The notes: generated by a model from the letters alone, not told the origin. A DNA stretch of 48,114 nt from an uncultured Mucilaginibacter sp. (GCF_946481715.1 NZ_CAMLOV010000021.1:1-48114), one strand, 5' to 3'; counted from the stretch's first letter, positions 16,201 to 25,075 are shown. Translations and numbers: made by a program.

Positions 16201-17571
16201 TTACAGTAAAACCCCTTTCATAAACAGGACAGCCACTGTAAAGTAAATGATTAGCCCAGTTACATCTACCAGTGTGGCTACAAAGGGCGCGGAAGAAGTT
16301 GCAGGGTCGGCACCAACTTTCTTTAACAGTAATGGCAGCATGGAGCCGGCTAGTGAGCCCCAAAGCACCACCCCTACCAGCGAAAAGCCGATAGTAAAGC
16401 CTACCAGGATCCAGTGCGGACCGTACATGGTGCTAAACATGCTAAAGACTGCTATACGGAAAAAACCAATAATACCTAAGGTTATTCCCAACATTAACCC
16501 AGACATGATCTCGCGGCGCATTACCCGCCACCAATCGGCAATGGTCACTTCCCCCAGTGCCATGGCCTGTATAATTAGGGTAGATGCCTGCGAGCCGCTG
16601 TTGCCGCCGCTGGAGATAATGAGCGGGATGAACAATGCCAACACTACGGCCTTTTCTATAGCGTGCTCAAAAAAGCCCATGGCGGTGGCTGTCAGCATTT
16701 CGCCTAAAAACAATATTACCAGCCAGCCTACGCGTTTTTTTACCAGCCGGAAGAGGTTGATATCCAAATAAGGCTCATCCAGCGCTTCGGTACCACCAAT
16801 CTTTTGGATGTCTTCGGTGTATTCTTCGTTAGCTATCCAAAGGATATCATCAACGGTAACAATACCTAATAATATATTTTCGCTGTCGGTAACCGGTAAA
16901 GCGGTACGGTTATTCATCCTGAATACGTTGATGGCGTCCTGCTGCGGGTCGCTGGCGCTAAGGGCTATCAGGCGGCCGTCCATCAGGTCGCTTACTTTCG
17001 TTTCGGGTTTTACCAGCAATATCTCGCGGATACGGATATCATCAAGTAGTACGCCGTTCTCGTCTATTACGTAAATAACATCAATGGTTTCGGAGTTTTT
17101 ACCGTAGCGGCGTATGTGCGAGAGAACGCGGGTTACATCCCAGGTTTTTTTAACGGCAATGTAATCGGGCGTCATTAAACGGCCAACGCTGTCTTCCTCG
17201 TAACCTAAAAGCGAAAGGGCTTCTTTACGGTCGGCGGGGCTAAGGTGCAAAATTAGGTTTTTAACGGCATCGCCATGCAGTTCGGCAAAAAATGCGGTAC
17301 GGTCATCCGGCGGCAGGGCGTTGATAATCTCGCCAACCTTTTGCCCGGTAAGTTTTTTGATGATACGCTCCTGCGTAGGGAAATCGAGGATACGGAAAAC
17401 GTTTACCGCGCGATTTAGGGAAAGCACGTCGATAAACTTTGGGCCATGCTCGGGCAATTCATCAATAAGTTCCTCTACATCCGAGATATTGAGGCTATTC
17501 AAATATTCCTGTAGCTGCGTGGTATCCTCCTGCTCCAGTAACAATTCTATTTGCTCAACCATCTCTTCCAT
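16201..17571 (-). CDS. mgtE: Magnesium transporter MgtE
   Basis: 456 residues. An N-terminal superhelical MgtE_N domain (about 1-125, LSLNRAVNVFRILDF...LSPADRKEALSLLGYEEDSVGRLMTPDY) is followed by two CBS domains (about 130-255). Five C-terminal membrane helices contain ISSGGNSGSQASTLIIQAMALGE and GIIGFF...GSMLPLLLKKVGADPATSSAPFVAT, the Mg2+ pore region. The cytosolic domains sense Mg2+ and close the channel in characterised homologues. Full length; ATG at 17571. Confidence 0.96.
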   Translation of the reverse strand: MEEMVEQIELLLEQEDTTQLQEYLNSLNISDVEELIDELPEHGPKFIDVLSLNRAVNVFRILDFPTQERIIKKLTGQKVGEIINALPPDDRTAFFAELHGDAVKNLILHLSPADRKEALSLLGYEEDSVGRLMTPDYIAVKKTWDVTRVLSHIRRYGKNSETIDVIYVIDENGVLLDDIRIREILLVKPETKVSDLMDGRLIALSASDPQQDAINVFRMNNRTALPVTDSENILLGIVTVDDILWIANEEYTEDIQKIGGTEALDEPYLDINLFRLVKKRVGWLVILFLGEMLTATAMGFFEHAIEKAVVLALFIPLIISSGGNSGSQASTLIIQAMALGEVTIADWWRVMRREIMSGLMLGITLGIIGFFRIAVFSMFSTMYGPHWILVGFTIGFSLVGVVLWGSLAGSMLPLLLKKVGADPATSSAPFVATLVDVTGLIIYFTVAVLFMKGVLL

Positions 17572-17672
17572 AGAAAAACCCTCTTGTTTACATCGTTTTT
17601 GCCTTGTTTATGCCCTTTGGTAACGCAGGCAAAAGTCGTTTATTTTTTCAAATTTCGCGGCTTTTTTTCTGT

Positions 17673-17680
17673 TATCTTTG
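17673..17680 (+). promoter_or_regulatory. Candidate -7 element of ychF
   Basis: TATCTTTG matches TAnnTTTG. It would start transcription near 17687, placing the whole TCAAGA-word inverted repeat (17695-17760) in the ychF 5' leader. No good -33 TTTG is seen. Confidence 0.5.
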
Positions 17681-17694
17681 CGCCTTTAAAAGAG

Positions 17695-17760
17695 CCAGGA
17701 AACAAGAGTCAAGAATCAAGATTTTTGTCTTGCTTCCTGATTCTTGTTTCTTGATTCTAA
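17695..17760. repeat. TCAAGA word inverted repeat in the ychF leader
   Basis: Left arm words CAGGAAACAAGAGTCAAG and AATCAAGA. Right arm words TCTTGCTTCCTGATTC and TTGTTTCTTGATTCT. The arms are nearly contiguous around TTTTTG, so a long imperfect hairpin can form in RNA. Same word family as 1757-1862. Confidence 0.75.
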
Positions 17761-17770
17761 AAATTAAAAT

Positions 17771-18874
17771 ATGGGTTTACAATGTGGTATAGTGGGTTTG
17801 CCAAATGTGGGGAAATCAACACTTTTTAACTGTTTATCAAATGCAAAGGCGCAGGCGGCTAATTTTCCGTTCTGCACCATCGAGCCCAATGTGGGCGTAA
17901 TTACCGTTCCGGATGAGCGCCTTACCAAGCTTACCGAAATTGTTAACCCAAAAAACGTTGTGCCAAACGTTATAGAGATTGTAGACATTGCCGGGCTTGT
18001 AAAAGGTGCCAGCAAAGGCGAAGGTTTGGGCAACCAGTTTTTGGCCAACATCCGTGCTACCAATGCTATCATCCACGTTTTACGCTGCTTTGATAACGAT
18101 AACGTGATACACGTTGACGGCTCGGTTGATCCGATACGCGACAAAGAGATCATCGATACCGAATTGCAGTTAAAGGACTTGGATTCGATAGAAAAGAAAA
18201 TCTCCAAAATAGAGAAAATGGCCAAAACGGGCGGCGACAAAGAAGCTAAAAAGGCTTACGATGTGCTTACCATTTACCGCAACCACCTATTGGAAGGTAA
18301 AAGCGCCCGCACCGCACCTGTTGCCGAAGAAGACCAGGAATATATTGCCGATATATGGCTGCTTACCGCAAAACCCGTAATGTACGTTTGTAATGTAGAC
18401 GAAGGCTCTGTTGTGAGCGGCAATGCCTATGTAGAGCGCGTAAAAGCGGTTGCTAAGGAAGAGAATGCCGAAGTGCTGATCATCTCGGCACAAATTGAAG
18501 CAGAAATTGCCGAAATGGATTCTTATGACGACCGCCAGATGTTTTTAAGCGACCTCGGCTTAACCGAATCGGGCGTAACCCAGCTGATAAAAGCTGCTTA
18601 CCGACTGCTTAACCTGGCCACCTACTTTACTGCCGGCGTGCAGGAAGTACGCGCCTGGACAATCACCAAAGGCTTTACCGCGCCACAGGCTGCGGGCGTT
18701 ATCCACACCGACTTTGAGAAAGGCTTTATCCGTGCAGAAGTTATTAAATACGAGGATTTTGTAAAATTCAATGGCTCGGAAGCTGCTATAAAAGAAGCAG
18801 GCAAAATGGGCATTGAAGGCAAAACCTATGTAGTTGCCGATGGCGATGTGATGCACTTTAGGTTTAACGTGTAG
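17771..18874 (+). CDS. ychF: Redox-regulated ATPase/GTPase YchF (OLA1 family)
   Basis: 367 residues. P-loop GLPNVGKSTLFN, switch region ANFPFCTIEPNVG, DIAGLVKGASKGEGLGN, and the NVDE motif (CNVDEGSV) in place of NKxD, characteristic of the ATP-preferring YchF subfamily. The C-terminal TGS-like domain (about 280-365) includes QEVRAWTITKGFTAPQAAG and HTDFEKGFIRAEVI. Universal, ribosome-associated and linked to stress responses. Full length. Confidence 0.97.
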   Translation: MGLQCGIVGLPNVGKSTLFNCLSNAKAQAANFPFCTIEPNVGVITVPDERLTKLTEIVNPKNVVPNVIEIVDIAGLVKGASKGEGLGNQFLANIRATNAIIHVLRCFDNDNVIHVDGSVDPIRDKEIIDTELQLKDLDSIEKKISKIEKMAKTGGDKEAKKAYDVLTIYRNHLLEGKSARTAPVAEEDQEYIADIWLLTAKPVMYVCNVDEGSVVSGNAYVERVKAVAKEENAEVLIISAQIEAEIAEMDSYDDRQMFLSDLGLTESGVTQLIKAAYRLLNLATYFTAGVQEVRAWTITKGFTAPQAAGVIHTDFEKGFIRAEVIKYEDFVKFNGSEAAIKEAGKMGIEGKTYVVADGDVMHFRFNV

Positions 18875-18907
18875 CCCACCTACTTCCCGAAGGGGGAGCA
18901 AGAATTT

Positions 18908-18985
18908 TGAACACCGAATTTTGAATAACGAATATCGAAGGTTTTTTACTTCGAAGTTCGATATTCAGCATTCGGTGTTCGGCGT
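18908..18985. repeat. CGAATATCGAA word inverted repeat after ychF
   Basis: Left arm GAACACCGAATTTTGAATAA then CGAATATCGAAG (18910-18940). Right arm CTTCGAAGTTCGATATTC then AGCATTCGGTGTTCGGCG (18949-18984). The arms are complementary over most of their length around a short TTTTTTA loop. A degraded right-half copy seems present near 21090-21120. Confidence 0.75.
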
Positions 18986-19028
18986 TTAATAGCTAAAAAG
19001 TTTTACCTTTAAACAATTCTACGATGTT

Positions 19029-21047
19029 ATGAAGAAAGTACTTTACTTGTTTTTTGCTTTATTTATCCTGAGTGCCTGGAACAGCCTGGATGATCCGAAG
19101 AGAAGGTTTGTTGATGTAGCCGGCCTCGACTCCACCATAAAACCGGGCGACAATTTCTTCCGTTTTGTAAATGGCCGCTGGTACGATACCGTAAAAATTG
19201 CGGACGACCAGACCGGGGTGGGTTCTTATTCTTTCCTCAACATTCCGCAAAAAAAGCTCCTGCAAACTATCCTGGATAGCGTTTCGAAAACCAAGAATGC
19301 CATGGGCAGCATCGACCAAAAGGTTGGCGATTTTTACGCTTCGGGGATGGATACCTTAACTATCAACAAACGCGGGTACCAGCCTGTTGCGCCAATACTT
19401 GCGCGTATTAATACCATTAATGGTGTCCCATCGCTGATGAAATTTGTTGCCGATGAATTAAAAACAGGCAATTCTCCCATCATTGGCTTCAATATTTCGC
19501 CCGACAACAAGAACAGCGGCATCAACATAGCCCATGCTTACCAAAGCGGTACAGGTTTACCCGAAAAGGGCTATTATTTTAAAACGGATTCGTCTACGCT
19601 GCGTGCCCAGCAAGCCTATAAAAAATACATCAGCACGCTGTTTCAATTAACCGGCAGTACCCCTGCTGCCGCAACCAGGAATGCAGCGGCCTGTTACAAT
19701 CTTGAAAAACAACTGGCAACGTCGCACAAAACAAATATCGAATTGAGGGACATCAATGCGAATTATAATAAAATAGCTATCGCATCCCTCCGCAAAACGC
19801 AGGCGAATATCGGCTGGGCTGCATTGCTTGCCAACTTAGGTGCAAAAACGGATTCTATTGATATGGCGCAACCTGCTTATTACAATAAGTTAAATGCACT
19901 GCTGAGATCCGTCCCCATAGGCGATTGGAAAACCTACCTAAAAGCCAATACGCTTATCAACTATGCCGCAACATTGAGCAAACCGTTTGTGAATGCCTCG
20001 TTTGAGTTCCGTAAAGTGTTATCGGGCCAGGCCACGCAAAAATCGCGCAAGCAAATTATTACCGATGATGTAGACAACTATTTAGGGCAGGCATTGGGGC
20101 AGCTGTATGTAAAAAGGTATTTTAACGAAGACGCAAAAAAACGCGTGCTTGTACTGGTAAATAACCTGCAAAAATCCTTCGAGAATAGGATAAACCATCT
20201 TGACTGGATGAGCGATAGCACTAAAATAAAAGCAAAAGAAAAATTATACGCCATCACCAAAAAACTTGGTTACCCGGATAAATGGCGTAATTACGACAGG
20301 GTGCATATCAACAGGAACAGGTACTTTGAAAACGTATTATCGCTAAACCAAAACGACTACCAGGTTCAACTGGCAAAGTTGAACAAGCCGGTGGATAAAA
20401 CGGAATGGGGCACCACGCCATCTACGGTTACGGCTTACTACAATCCATCTTTTAATGAGGTTGTTTTCCCGGCAGGCATCCTGCAATTCCCCTATTTTGA
20501 TTTTTCGGCAGATGATGCTATTAACTATGGTGGGATAGGGATGGTAATTGGACATGAAATGACCCACGCCTTTGACGACCAGGGCGCACAATTTGATAAG
20601 GATGGCAATGTAAAAAACTGGTGGACAAAAGAGGATTACCAAAAATTCAAGGAGAAAACAAGCCAGGTAGTTAACTTATATGGTTCGTTTACCGTTTTAG
20701 ATACTGTCCACGTAAAAGGCGCCTTAACCCTGGGCGAAAACACTGCCGATAACGGTGGCATTGCCATAGCTTACGATGCGTTTAAAATGACCGAGCAGGG
20801 AAAAGGCAATGTTAAGATTGATGGTTTTACGCCCGACCAACGCTTCTTCCTGTCGATTGCCCGTATATGGCGGGTAAAAACAAGGGATGCATTCCTGCGC
20901 ACCTATGTGAATACCAACCCGCATTCGCCGGCCATGTGGCGTGTTAACGGCCCCTTAATGAATTTCGAACCGTTTTACCAGGCATTCAACGTAAAGCCCG
21001 GTGATAAAAATTACAAGGCCCCAAATGAAAGAATAAAGATTTGGTAG
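19029..21047 (+). CDS. M13 (neprilysin/PepO-like) zinc metallopeptidase, exported
   Basis: 672 residues. Zinc motif HEMTH (H509-H513, in VIGHEMTHAFDDQG), third ligand E570 in GENTADNGG with D574, and the C-terminal RVNGPLMNFEPFYQAFNV typical of M13. Secreted oligopeptidase. The N-terminus MKKVLYLFFALFILSAWNS looks like a lipoprotein signal whose expected Cys is Trp17 (TGG at 19077-19079), so lipid anchoring would be lost. Otherwise the family architecture is complete. Starts 154 bases after ychF, with the CGAATATCGAA repeat between. Confidence 0.93.
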   Translation: MKKVLYLFFALFILSAWNSLDDPKRRFVDVAGLDSTIKPGDNFFRFVNGRWYDTVKIADDQTGVGSYSFLNIPQKKLLQTILDSVSKTKNAMGSIDQKVGDFYASGMDTLTINKRGYQPVAPILARINTINGVPSLMKFVADELKTGNSPIIGFNISPDNKNSGINIAHAYQSGTGLPEKGYYFKTDSSTLRAQQAYKKYISTLFQLTGSTPAAATRNAAACYNLEKQLATSHKTNIELRDINANYNKIAIASLRKTQANIGWAALLANLGAKTDSIDMAQPAYYNKLNALLRSVPIGDWKTYLKANTLINYAATLSKPFVNASFEFRKVLSGQATQKSRKQIITDDVDNYLGQALGQLYVKRYFNEDAKKRVLVLVNNLQKSFENRINHLDWMSDSTKIKAKEKLYAITKKLGYPDKWRNYDRVHINRNRYFENVLSLNQNDYQVQLAKLNKPVDKTEWGTTPSTVTAYYNPSFNEVVFPAGILQFPYFDFSADDAINYGGIGMVIGHEMTHAFDDQGAQFDKDGNVKNWWTKEDYQKFKEKTSQVVNLYGSFTVLDTVHVKGALTLGENTADNGGIAIAYDAFKMTEQGKGNVKIDGFTPDQRFFLSIARIWRVKTRDAFLRTYVNTNPHSPAMWRVNGPLMNFEPFYQAFNVKPGDKNYKAPNERIKIW

Positions 21048-21192
21048 TACTCCATTTTTGATTATCGTTTAAACTGATTTCCCGGATTAGGAGTTCAACA
21101 TTCGCTGTTTTGCGTTTAAAATGTTACAAATATTGCATGTGCGGTTTGTAACTATTCCGCGCCGGCCAATGTCTTATAAAAAATACTGATCG

Positions 21193-23625
21193 ATGAACTA
21201 TTTACGAATTACTGTTTGCATGGCTGCGCTATGCCTTTTTGGGTTAAATGCCAACAGCCAACAAAGCACCGCACCTAGTTTTTTGCTCATCGTATCCATA
21301 GAAAAAAACCAGCCTGCCGAAGCCGCTACGGTGAAATTACAACGTGCAAATATTGTAGTGCAAACCACGGTTACCGACCCGAAAGGCGTTGCCAATTTCA
21401 ACAACATCAAACCCGGCGATTATACCTTTTTGGTTAGCTATACCGGCTATAAAGCACAAACTACACGCGTTTACCATATACCGGGGCCTATCAGCCAGGA
21501 TACCATTACCCTGCTGGCAAGCAATACAGGCTTACAGGAAGTAAGCATCACAGCTAAAACCCTCCCCGTTCAATTTAAGCAAGGCAAGGTTATTTTAGAT
21601 GTAAATGCGTCAGTTACCAACACCGGCTCAACCGTTTTGGAGGTACTGGAACGTTCCCCGGGCGTAACGGTAGACAGGAATGGCGGTATTGCCCTCAATG
21701 GCAAGCCTGGCGTTACGGTGATGATTGATGACAAACTCACGTACTTATCCGGCACCGAACTGGCCAACCTGCTGGGCAGCATGAGCTCCACCCAGGTATC
21801 GCAAATCGAACTGATTGCCAACCCTACCGCCCGGTTTGATGCCAGCGGCAATGCGGGGATCATTAACATCAAAACAAAAAAGAGCACGGTTAAAGGCTTT
21901 AATGGTTCGGTAACCGCTTCTTTTGGGCAGGGTGTTTACTCCAAAAGCAATAACAGCCTTACGCTGAATTACCGGGTGGGCAAGTTCAACACCTTCCTTA
22001 ATTATAGCGCAAACTACAATACAAATTTTTTCAGCATATATGCCTTGCGTAAATATTACGATAGCAATAACCAACTAACGGCTATCCTCGATCAATTCTC
22101 CTACTCGCCCGGCAAAGCATTCAACAATACGGTAAAAACAGGGATGGATTATTACCTGAGCGATAAAACCACCATCGGCATAGTGCTTACGGGTACAGCC
22201 GTTAAACGCAACAACAGCAACCGCGCCAATGCCGACTGGCAAAGCCCGCAAGGCGTGGTAGATTCATCTATATACACCACTAACACCGGTAAAAACCGTT
22301 TCCGCAACGGTGCTATTAACCTAAACCTGCGGCATAAGGTTTCCGCTTCGCAGGATTTGGCCATAGATGCCGACTACCTGCACTACAGCATCAGGGCAAA
22401 CCAGGATTTTAAAAACGAGCTGAGCGGGCCAAACGGCTATGAGGAGATCTCGCGCGGCAACATCCCTACTACCATCAGCATTGGTTCGGCCAAGGCGGAT
22501 TATACCATCAGGGTAAATAAAACCGATGTGCTGCAATTTGGCGGCAAGGCAGCTTTCAGCAATACCGATAACCTGGCCGACTACCAAAACCTTACCAATG
22601 GCAACTGGGTAGCTGATAACATCAAAAACAACCACTTTATTTATAAAGAGAAGATAAACGCGCTGTATAGCAGTTACGATACCAAATTGGGTAAACTAAG
22701 CGGGCAATTTGGCCTGCGATACGAGCGTACGGGCTACGATGCCAGCCAACTGGGTAACGCTATACAGAAGGATTCGTCGTTCTCGCGTTCGTACGGGCAG
22801 TTTTTCCCGAGCGGCTATTTAAGCATGGAGGCCGATAGTGCCAACACTTTCACGCTAACCGCCAGCCGCCGTATAGACCGGCCGGCCTTTCAAAACCTTA
22901 ACCCGTTCTACCTTATCGTAAACAAATACACTTACATTACCGGCGACCCATACCTGCTGCCGCAATTCAGCTGGAACTTTGAGCTAAGCCACCAGTACAA
23001 AAATCTGCTGCGCACGGCGGTATCGTATAACCGCATCAAAAATTACTTCTCGCAAATATTCGTGGCCGACCCAAGCAACGATGCCATACTGCTTTACACA
23101 CAGGGCAATGTAGGCAGCACCTATAACGTAGGCGCATCGCTTACCTTAACCACCTCACCGGTAAGCTGGTGGAACTTAACAACCCAGGCGCAGTATAACC
23201 ATAAGCAATTAAAAGGCTTTAACGGCAATACTTACACAACCGAGATCGATCAGCTAAACCTGAACGCCAACAACCAGTTCAGCATCGGGAAAAAATATAC
23301 CGCGGAGCTATCGGGCTTTTACACCACCCGCGCCCGTAACGATGTGGCCGAACTGCTTTACCCTACCGGGCAGGTATCCGTAGGCTTATCGCGCCCCGTG
23401 TTAGGTAAAAAGGGTACTATTAAGATCAGCGCACGCGATGTTTTTTACACCAACGCGATGGAAGGGTTCACCACCTTCCCAACTGCTACCGAGTATTTTT
23501 TATTGCGGAGGGATAGCCGGGTGTACAGCATATCGTTCACCTACCGCTTTGGCAAACAATACAAAACTGTAAAACGCACCGGCGGCAGCGCCGGCGACGA
23601 AATAGAACGGGTGGGTAACGGGTAA
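21193..23625 (+). CDS. Outer-membrane beta-barrel receptor (TonB-dependent receptor-like)
   Basis: 810 residues. Signal peptide (MNYLRITVCMAALCLFGLNA). A carboxypeptidase-regulatory-like Ig domain covers about 28-105 (PAEAATVKLQ...GVANFNNIKPGDYTFLVSYTGY). The plug domain follows (VLEVLERSPGVTVDRNGGIA LNGKPGVTVMID... QIELIANPTARFDASGNAGI). The rest is an outer-membrane barrel of the OMP_b-brl_3 type ending SFTYRFGKQYKT. No adjacent SusD-like gene, so it is not an obvious polysaccharide pair. The last ~20 residues extend past the usual final barrel strand. Substrate unknown. Confidence 0.9.
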   Translation: MNYLRITVCMAALCLFGLNANSQQSTAPSFLLIVSIEKNQPAEAATVKLQRANIVVQTTVTDPKGVANFNNIKPGDYTFLVSYTGYKAQTTRVYHIPGPISQDTITLLASNTGLQEVSITAKTLPVQFKQGKVILDVNASVTNTGSTVLEVLERSPGVTVDRNGGIALNGKPGVTVMIDDKLTYLSGTELANLLGSMSSTQVSQIELIANPTARFDASGNAGIINIKTKKSTVKGFNGSVTASFGQGVYSKSNNSLTLNYRVGKFNTFLNYSANYNTNFFSIYALRKYYDSNNQLTAILDQFSYSPGKAFNNTVKTGMDYYLSDKTTIGIVLTGTAVKRNNSNRANADWQSPQGVVDSSIYTTNTGKNRFRNGAINLNLRHKVSASQDLAIDADYLHYSIRANQDFKNELSGPNGYEEISRGNIPTTISIGSAKADYTIRVNKTDVLQFGGKAAFSNTDNLADYQNLTNGNWVADNIKNNHFIYKEKINALYSSYDTKLGKLSGQFGLRYERTGYDASQLGNAIQKDSSFSRSYGQFFPSGYLSMEADSANTFTLTASRRIDRPAFQNLNPFYLIVNKYTYITGDPYLLPQFSWNFELSHQYKNLLRTAVSYNRIKNYFSQIFVADPSNDAILLYTQGNVGSTYNVGASLTLTTSPVSWWNLTTQAQYNHKQLKGFNGNTYTTEIDQLNLNANNQFSIGKKYTAELSGFYTTRARNDVAELLYPTGQVSVGLSRPVLGKKGTIKISARDVFYTNAMEGFTTFPTATEYFLLRRDSRVYSISFTYRFGKQYKTVKRTGGSAGDEIERVGNG

Positions 23626-23626
23626 T

Positions 23627-23809
23627 TGTCTGAATCAGAATTTTTCACGATTTGTTGTTTTTTGAGCGTTCAAGAAGGCTTCGCCGTATACAGAATTTTG
23701 GAATGAGCAGAATTTGCTTTACTGATAAGGCATTGCTTACCAATGTGATGCAGACTGGGGATAATCCCATTCTGAAAATTCTCTAATTCTGAAAATTCTG
23801 ATTCAGACA
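23627..23809. repeat. TCTGAATCAGAATTTT inverted repeat upstream of tRNA-Arg
   Basis: TGTCTGAATCAGAATTTTT (23627-23645) pairs with GAAAATTCTGATTCAGACA (23791-23809) with one mismatch. The right side has tandem TTCTGAAAA words (23770-23800). The roughly 145 bases between include further AGAATTTTGG/CAGAATTTGC words. No ORF was found in it. Confidence 0.75.
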
Positions 23810-23825
23810 GGATGCATAATTATCC

Positions 23826-23833
23826 TATATTTG
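23826..23833 (+). promoter_or_regulatory. Candidate -7 element of tRNA-Arg
   Basis: TATATTTG, an exact TAnnTTTG match, ends 10 bases before the first base of the tRNA. This is the spacing expected for a transcript beginning near the mature 5' end. Confidence 0.6.
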
Positions 23834-23843
23834 CACCCACATT

Positions 23844-23915
23844 GTTTCCGTAGTTCAATGGATAGAATTATGGCCTCCGAAGCCGTCGATATGAGTTCGA
23901 ATCTCATCGGAAACA
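23844..23915 (+). tRNA. tRNA-Arg (anticodon CCG)
   Basis: Cloverleaf checked by hand. Acceptor GTTTCCG/CGGAAAC, D stem GTTC/GAAT, anticodon stem ATGGC/GCCGT with loop CTCCGAA (anticodon CCG at 23877-23879), variable CGAT, T stem ATGAG/CTCAT with loop TTCGAAT, discriminator A at 23915. The 3' CCA is not encoded. It reads the CGG arginine codon. Confidence 0.95.
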
Positions 23916-23918
23916 CAA

Positions 23919-23951
23919 ATGCCCCGCCGTATCCGGCGGGGCATTTTTTTA
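23919..23951 (+). terminator. Terminator of tRNA-Arg
   Basis: ATGCCCCGCC and GGCGGGGCAT form a perfect GC-rich stem with a short GTATCC-type loop, followed by TTTTTTT. It begins four bases after the tRNA. Confidence 0.9.
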
Positions 23952-23964
23952 ACGTGCTTGCGCA

Positions 23965-24341
23965 TTACAATACGTGCGTAGCCAATATCCGCTGCAGATC
24001 GTAAATATTTACCTGTTTGTTGAATTTCTTTTGGATGATCGGGTTAACATCGCTCGAGATCCAAACCTTCAGTTCGGCGTCCAGATCGAAATGGCCAGAG
24101 GTCTCTATACTGAAACGGGAGATGCTTTTGTAGCTCACAGAAAGGTATTCTACCTTGCTGCCTGTTATCCCTTGTTTATCTACCAGGATCAACCGCTTGT
24201 TGGTAAAAATAAACACATCTCTGAAAAGTTTGAAGCCTATCTCTATCGCCTCATTATCATTAAAAGATTCCCGAAGTCTTTTTTTAGTTCTTCGGGGTTT
24301 GCAACGCCTGCGTTGCCCAATAGGTTCGAAAAAAGTCCCAT
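23965..24341 (-). pseudogene. PH-domain-like protein, single-base frameshift
   Basis: Two frames together encode one protein. The ATG at 24341 starts MGLFSNLLGNAGVANPEELKKDFGNLL and stops at 24243. The continuation NDNEAIEIGFKLFRD then FIFTNKRLILVDKQGITGSKVEYLSVSYKSI...FDLDAELKVWISS...YDLQRILATHVL lies in a frame offset by one base. The second part is the bacterial PH-like domain family, whose members begin with the first part's sequence. One missing base between about 24258 and 24285 (A7 run at 24285-24279 on the minus strand, or the TTTTAATG stretch) would explain it. Gene callers would report only 23965-24216 from a GTG. It may be a true pseudogene or a sequencing error. Confidence 0.8.
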
Positions 24342-24494
24342 ATGATTTAGTTTAGATCAGCCTTAAAGTTGGCTATATATAATTACAATTGCAAAAAATA
24401 AGGAATGCAATCGTTTAATTAATTTTACAGATGTTGGCATTCCGAAGAAACTTTTATCGCGGCGGTTTGTACTTATAGCATCAAACGCTTAGCT

Positions 24495-24860
24495 ATGGAT
24501 AACTTACAGATCAACCACTTATTTATACCTGCTTTAACTGTTAATGCGGATAATGGCAAAGCAATAGAAGTTTATTTTGAAACGATGAATGCCAACCTGC
24601 CGGATAACACCAACTGTGTGGTATACGCGGTATACCGCGGCAACAAGAAAAACGACAGCATTTTTAACCACCTCAGCATTCCGGGAGAAATTGGTGAGAA
24701 CATCCCCGGCCTGGATAATATTAACCAAAAAGATTACCTGGGCGAAATAAACCTGACTGAAAACGGGCAGTGGGAATACGAAGGAGAAAAATTATCGGTT
24801 GCAGAGCAGCAGCAGGTAGCCAAGCATATACAACTAAATGCTAATATAGCCAGTAATTAA
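24495..24860 (+). CDS. Conserved-looking small protein of unknown function
   Basis: 121 residues, acidic, soluble, with no signal or membrane segment and no recognised domain. The middle (VVYAVYRGNKKNDSIFNHLSIPGEIGEN) and the end (GQWEYEGEKLSVAEQQQVAKHIQ) suggest a small globular fold. ATG start preceded by an A/T-rich leader. Its stop overlaps the stop of the opposing gene at 24857 by four bases, tail to tail. Confidence 0.75.
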   Translation: MDNLQINHLFIPALTVNADNGKAIEVYFETMNANLPDNTNCVVYAVYRGNKKNDSIFNHLSIPGEIGENIPGLDNINQKDYLGEINLTENGQWEYEGEKLSVAEQQQVAKHIQLNANIASN

Positions 24861-25075
24861 GATAATGTCTCTGGTGCTTTACCGGGTACCGGCAATCCGT
24901 TGCCTTTATTGCGGTAACCCGATAAAATTGCATTTCGAAAGCCAAATAGCGCGGCACCGGCGGTGCCGAGTTCCCAAAATGCGTTGAAGTTTAGCATGCC
25001 CAAGCCTATGGATGCGCCGACAATAAAACCAACAACGGCACCTTTATACGAAAAATTTTTTGCAGGGAATATCAT
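24857..25075 (-). CDS. Small Gly-rich membrane protein
   Basis: 72 residues from the ATG at 25075 (MIFPAKNFSYKGAVVG). A longer frame to 25138 is possible but adds a non-conserved-looking stretch. One or two hydrophobic segments rich in small residues, FIVGASIGLGMLNF and LGTAGAALFGF, resemble glycine-zipper packing. The C-terminus is polar. No family recognised; possibly a small stress-induced membrane peptide. Confidence 0.6.
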   Translation of the reverse strand: MIFPAKNFSYKGAVVGFIVGASIGLGMLNFNAFWELGTAGAALFGFRNAILSGYRNKGNGLPVPGKAPETLS

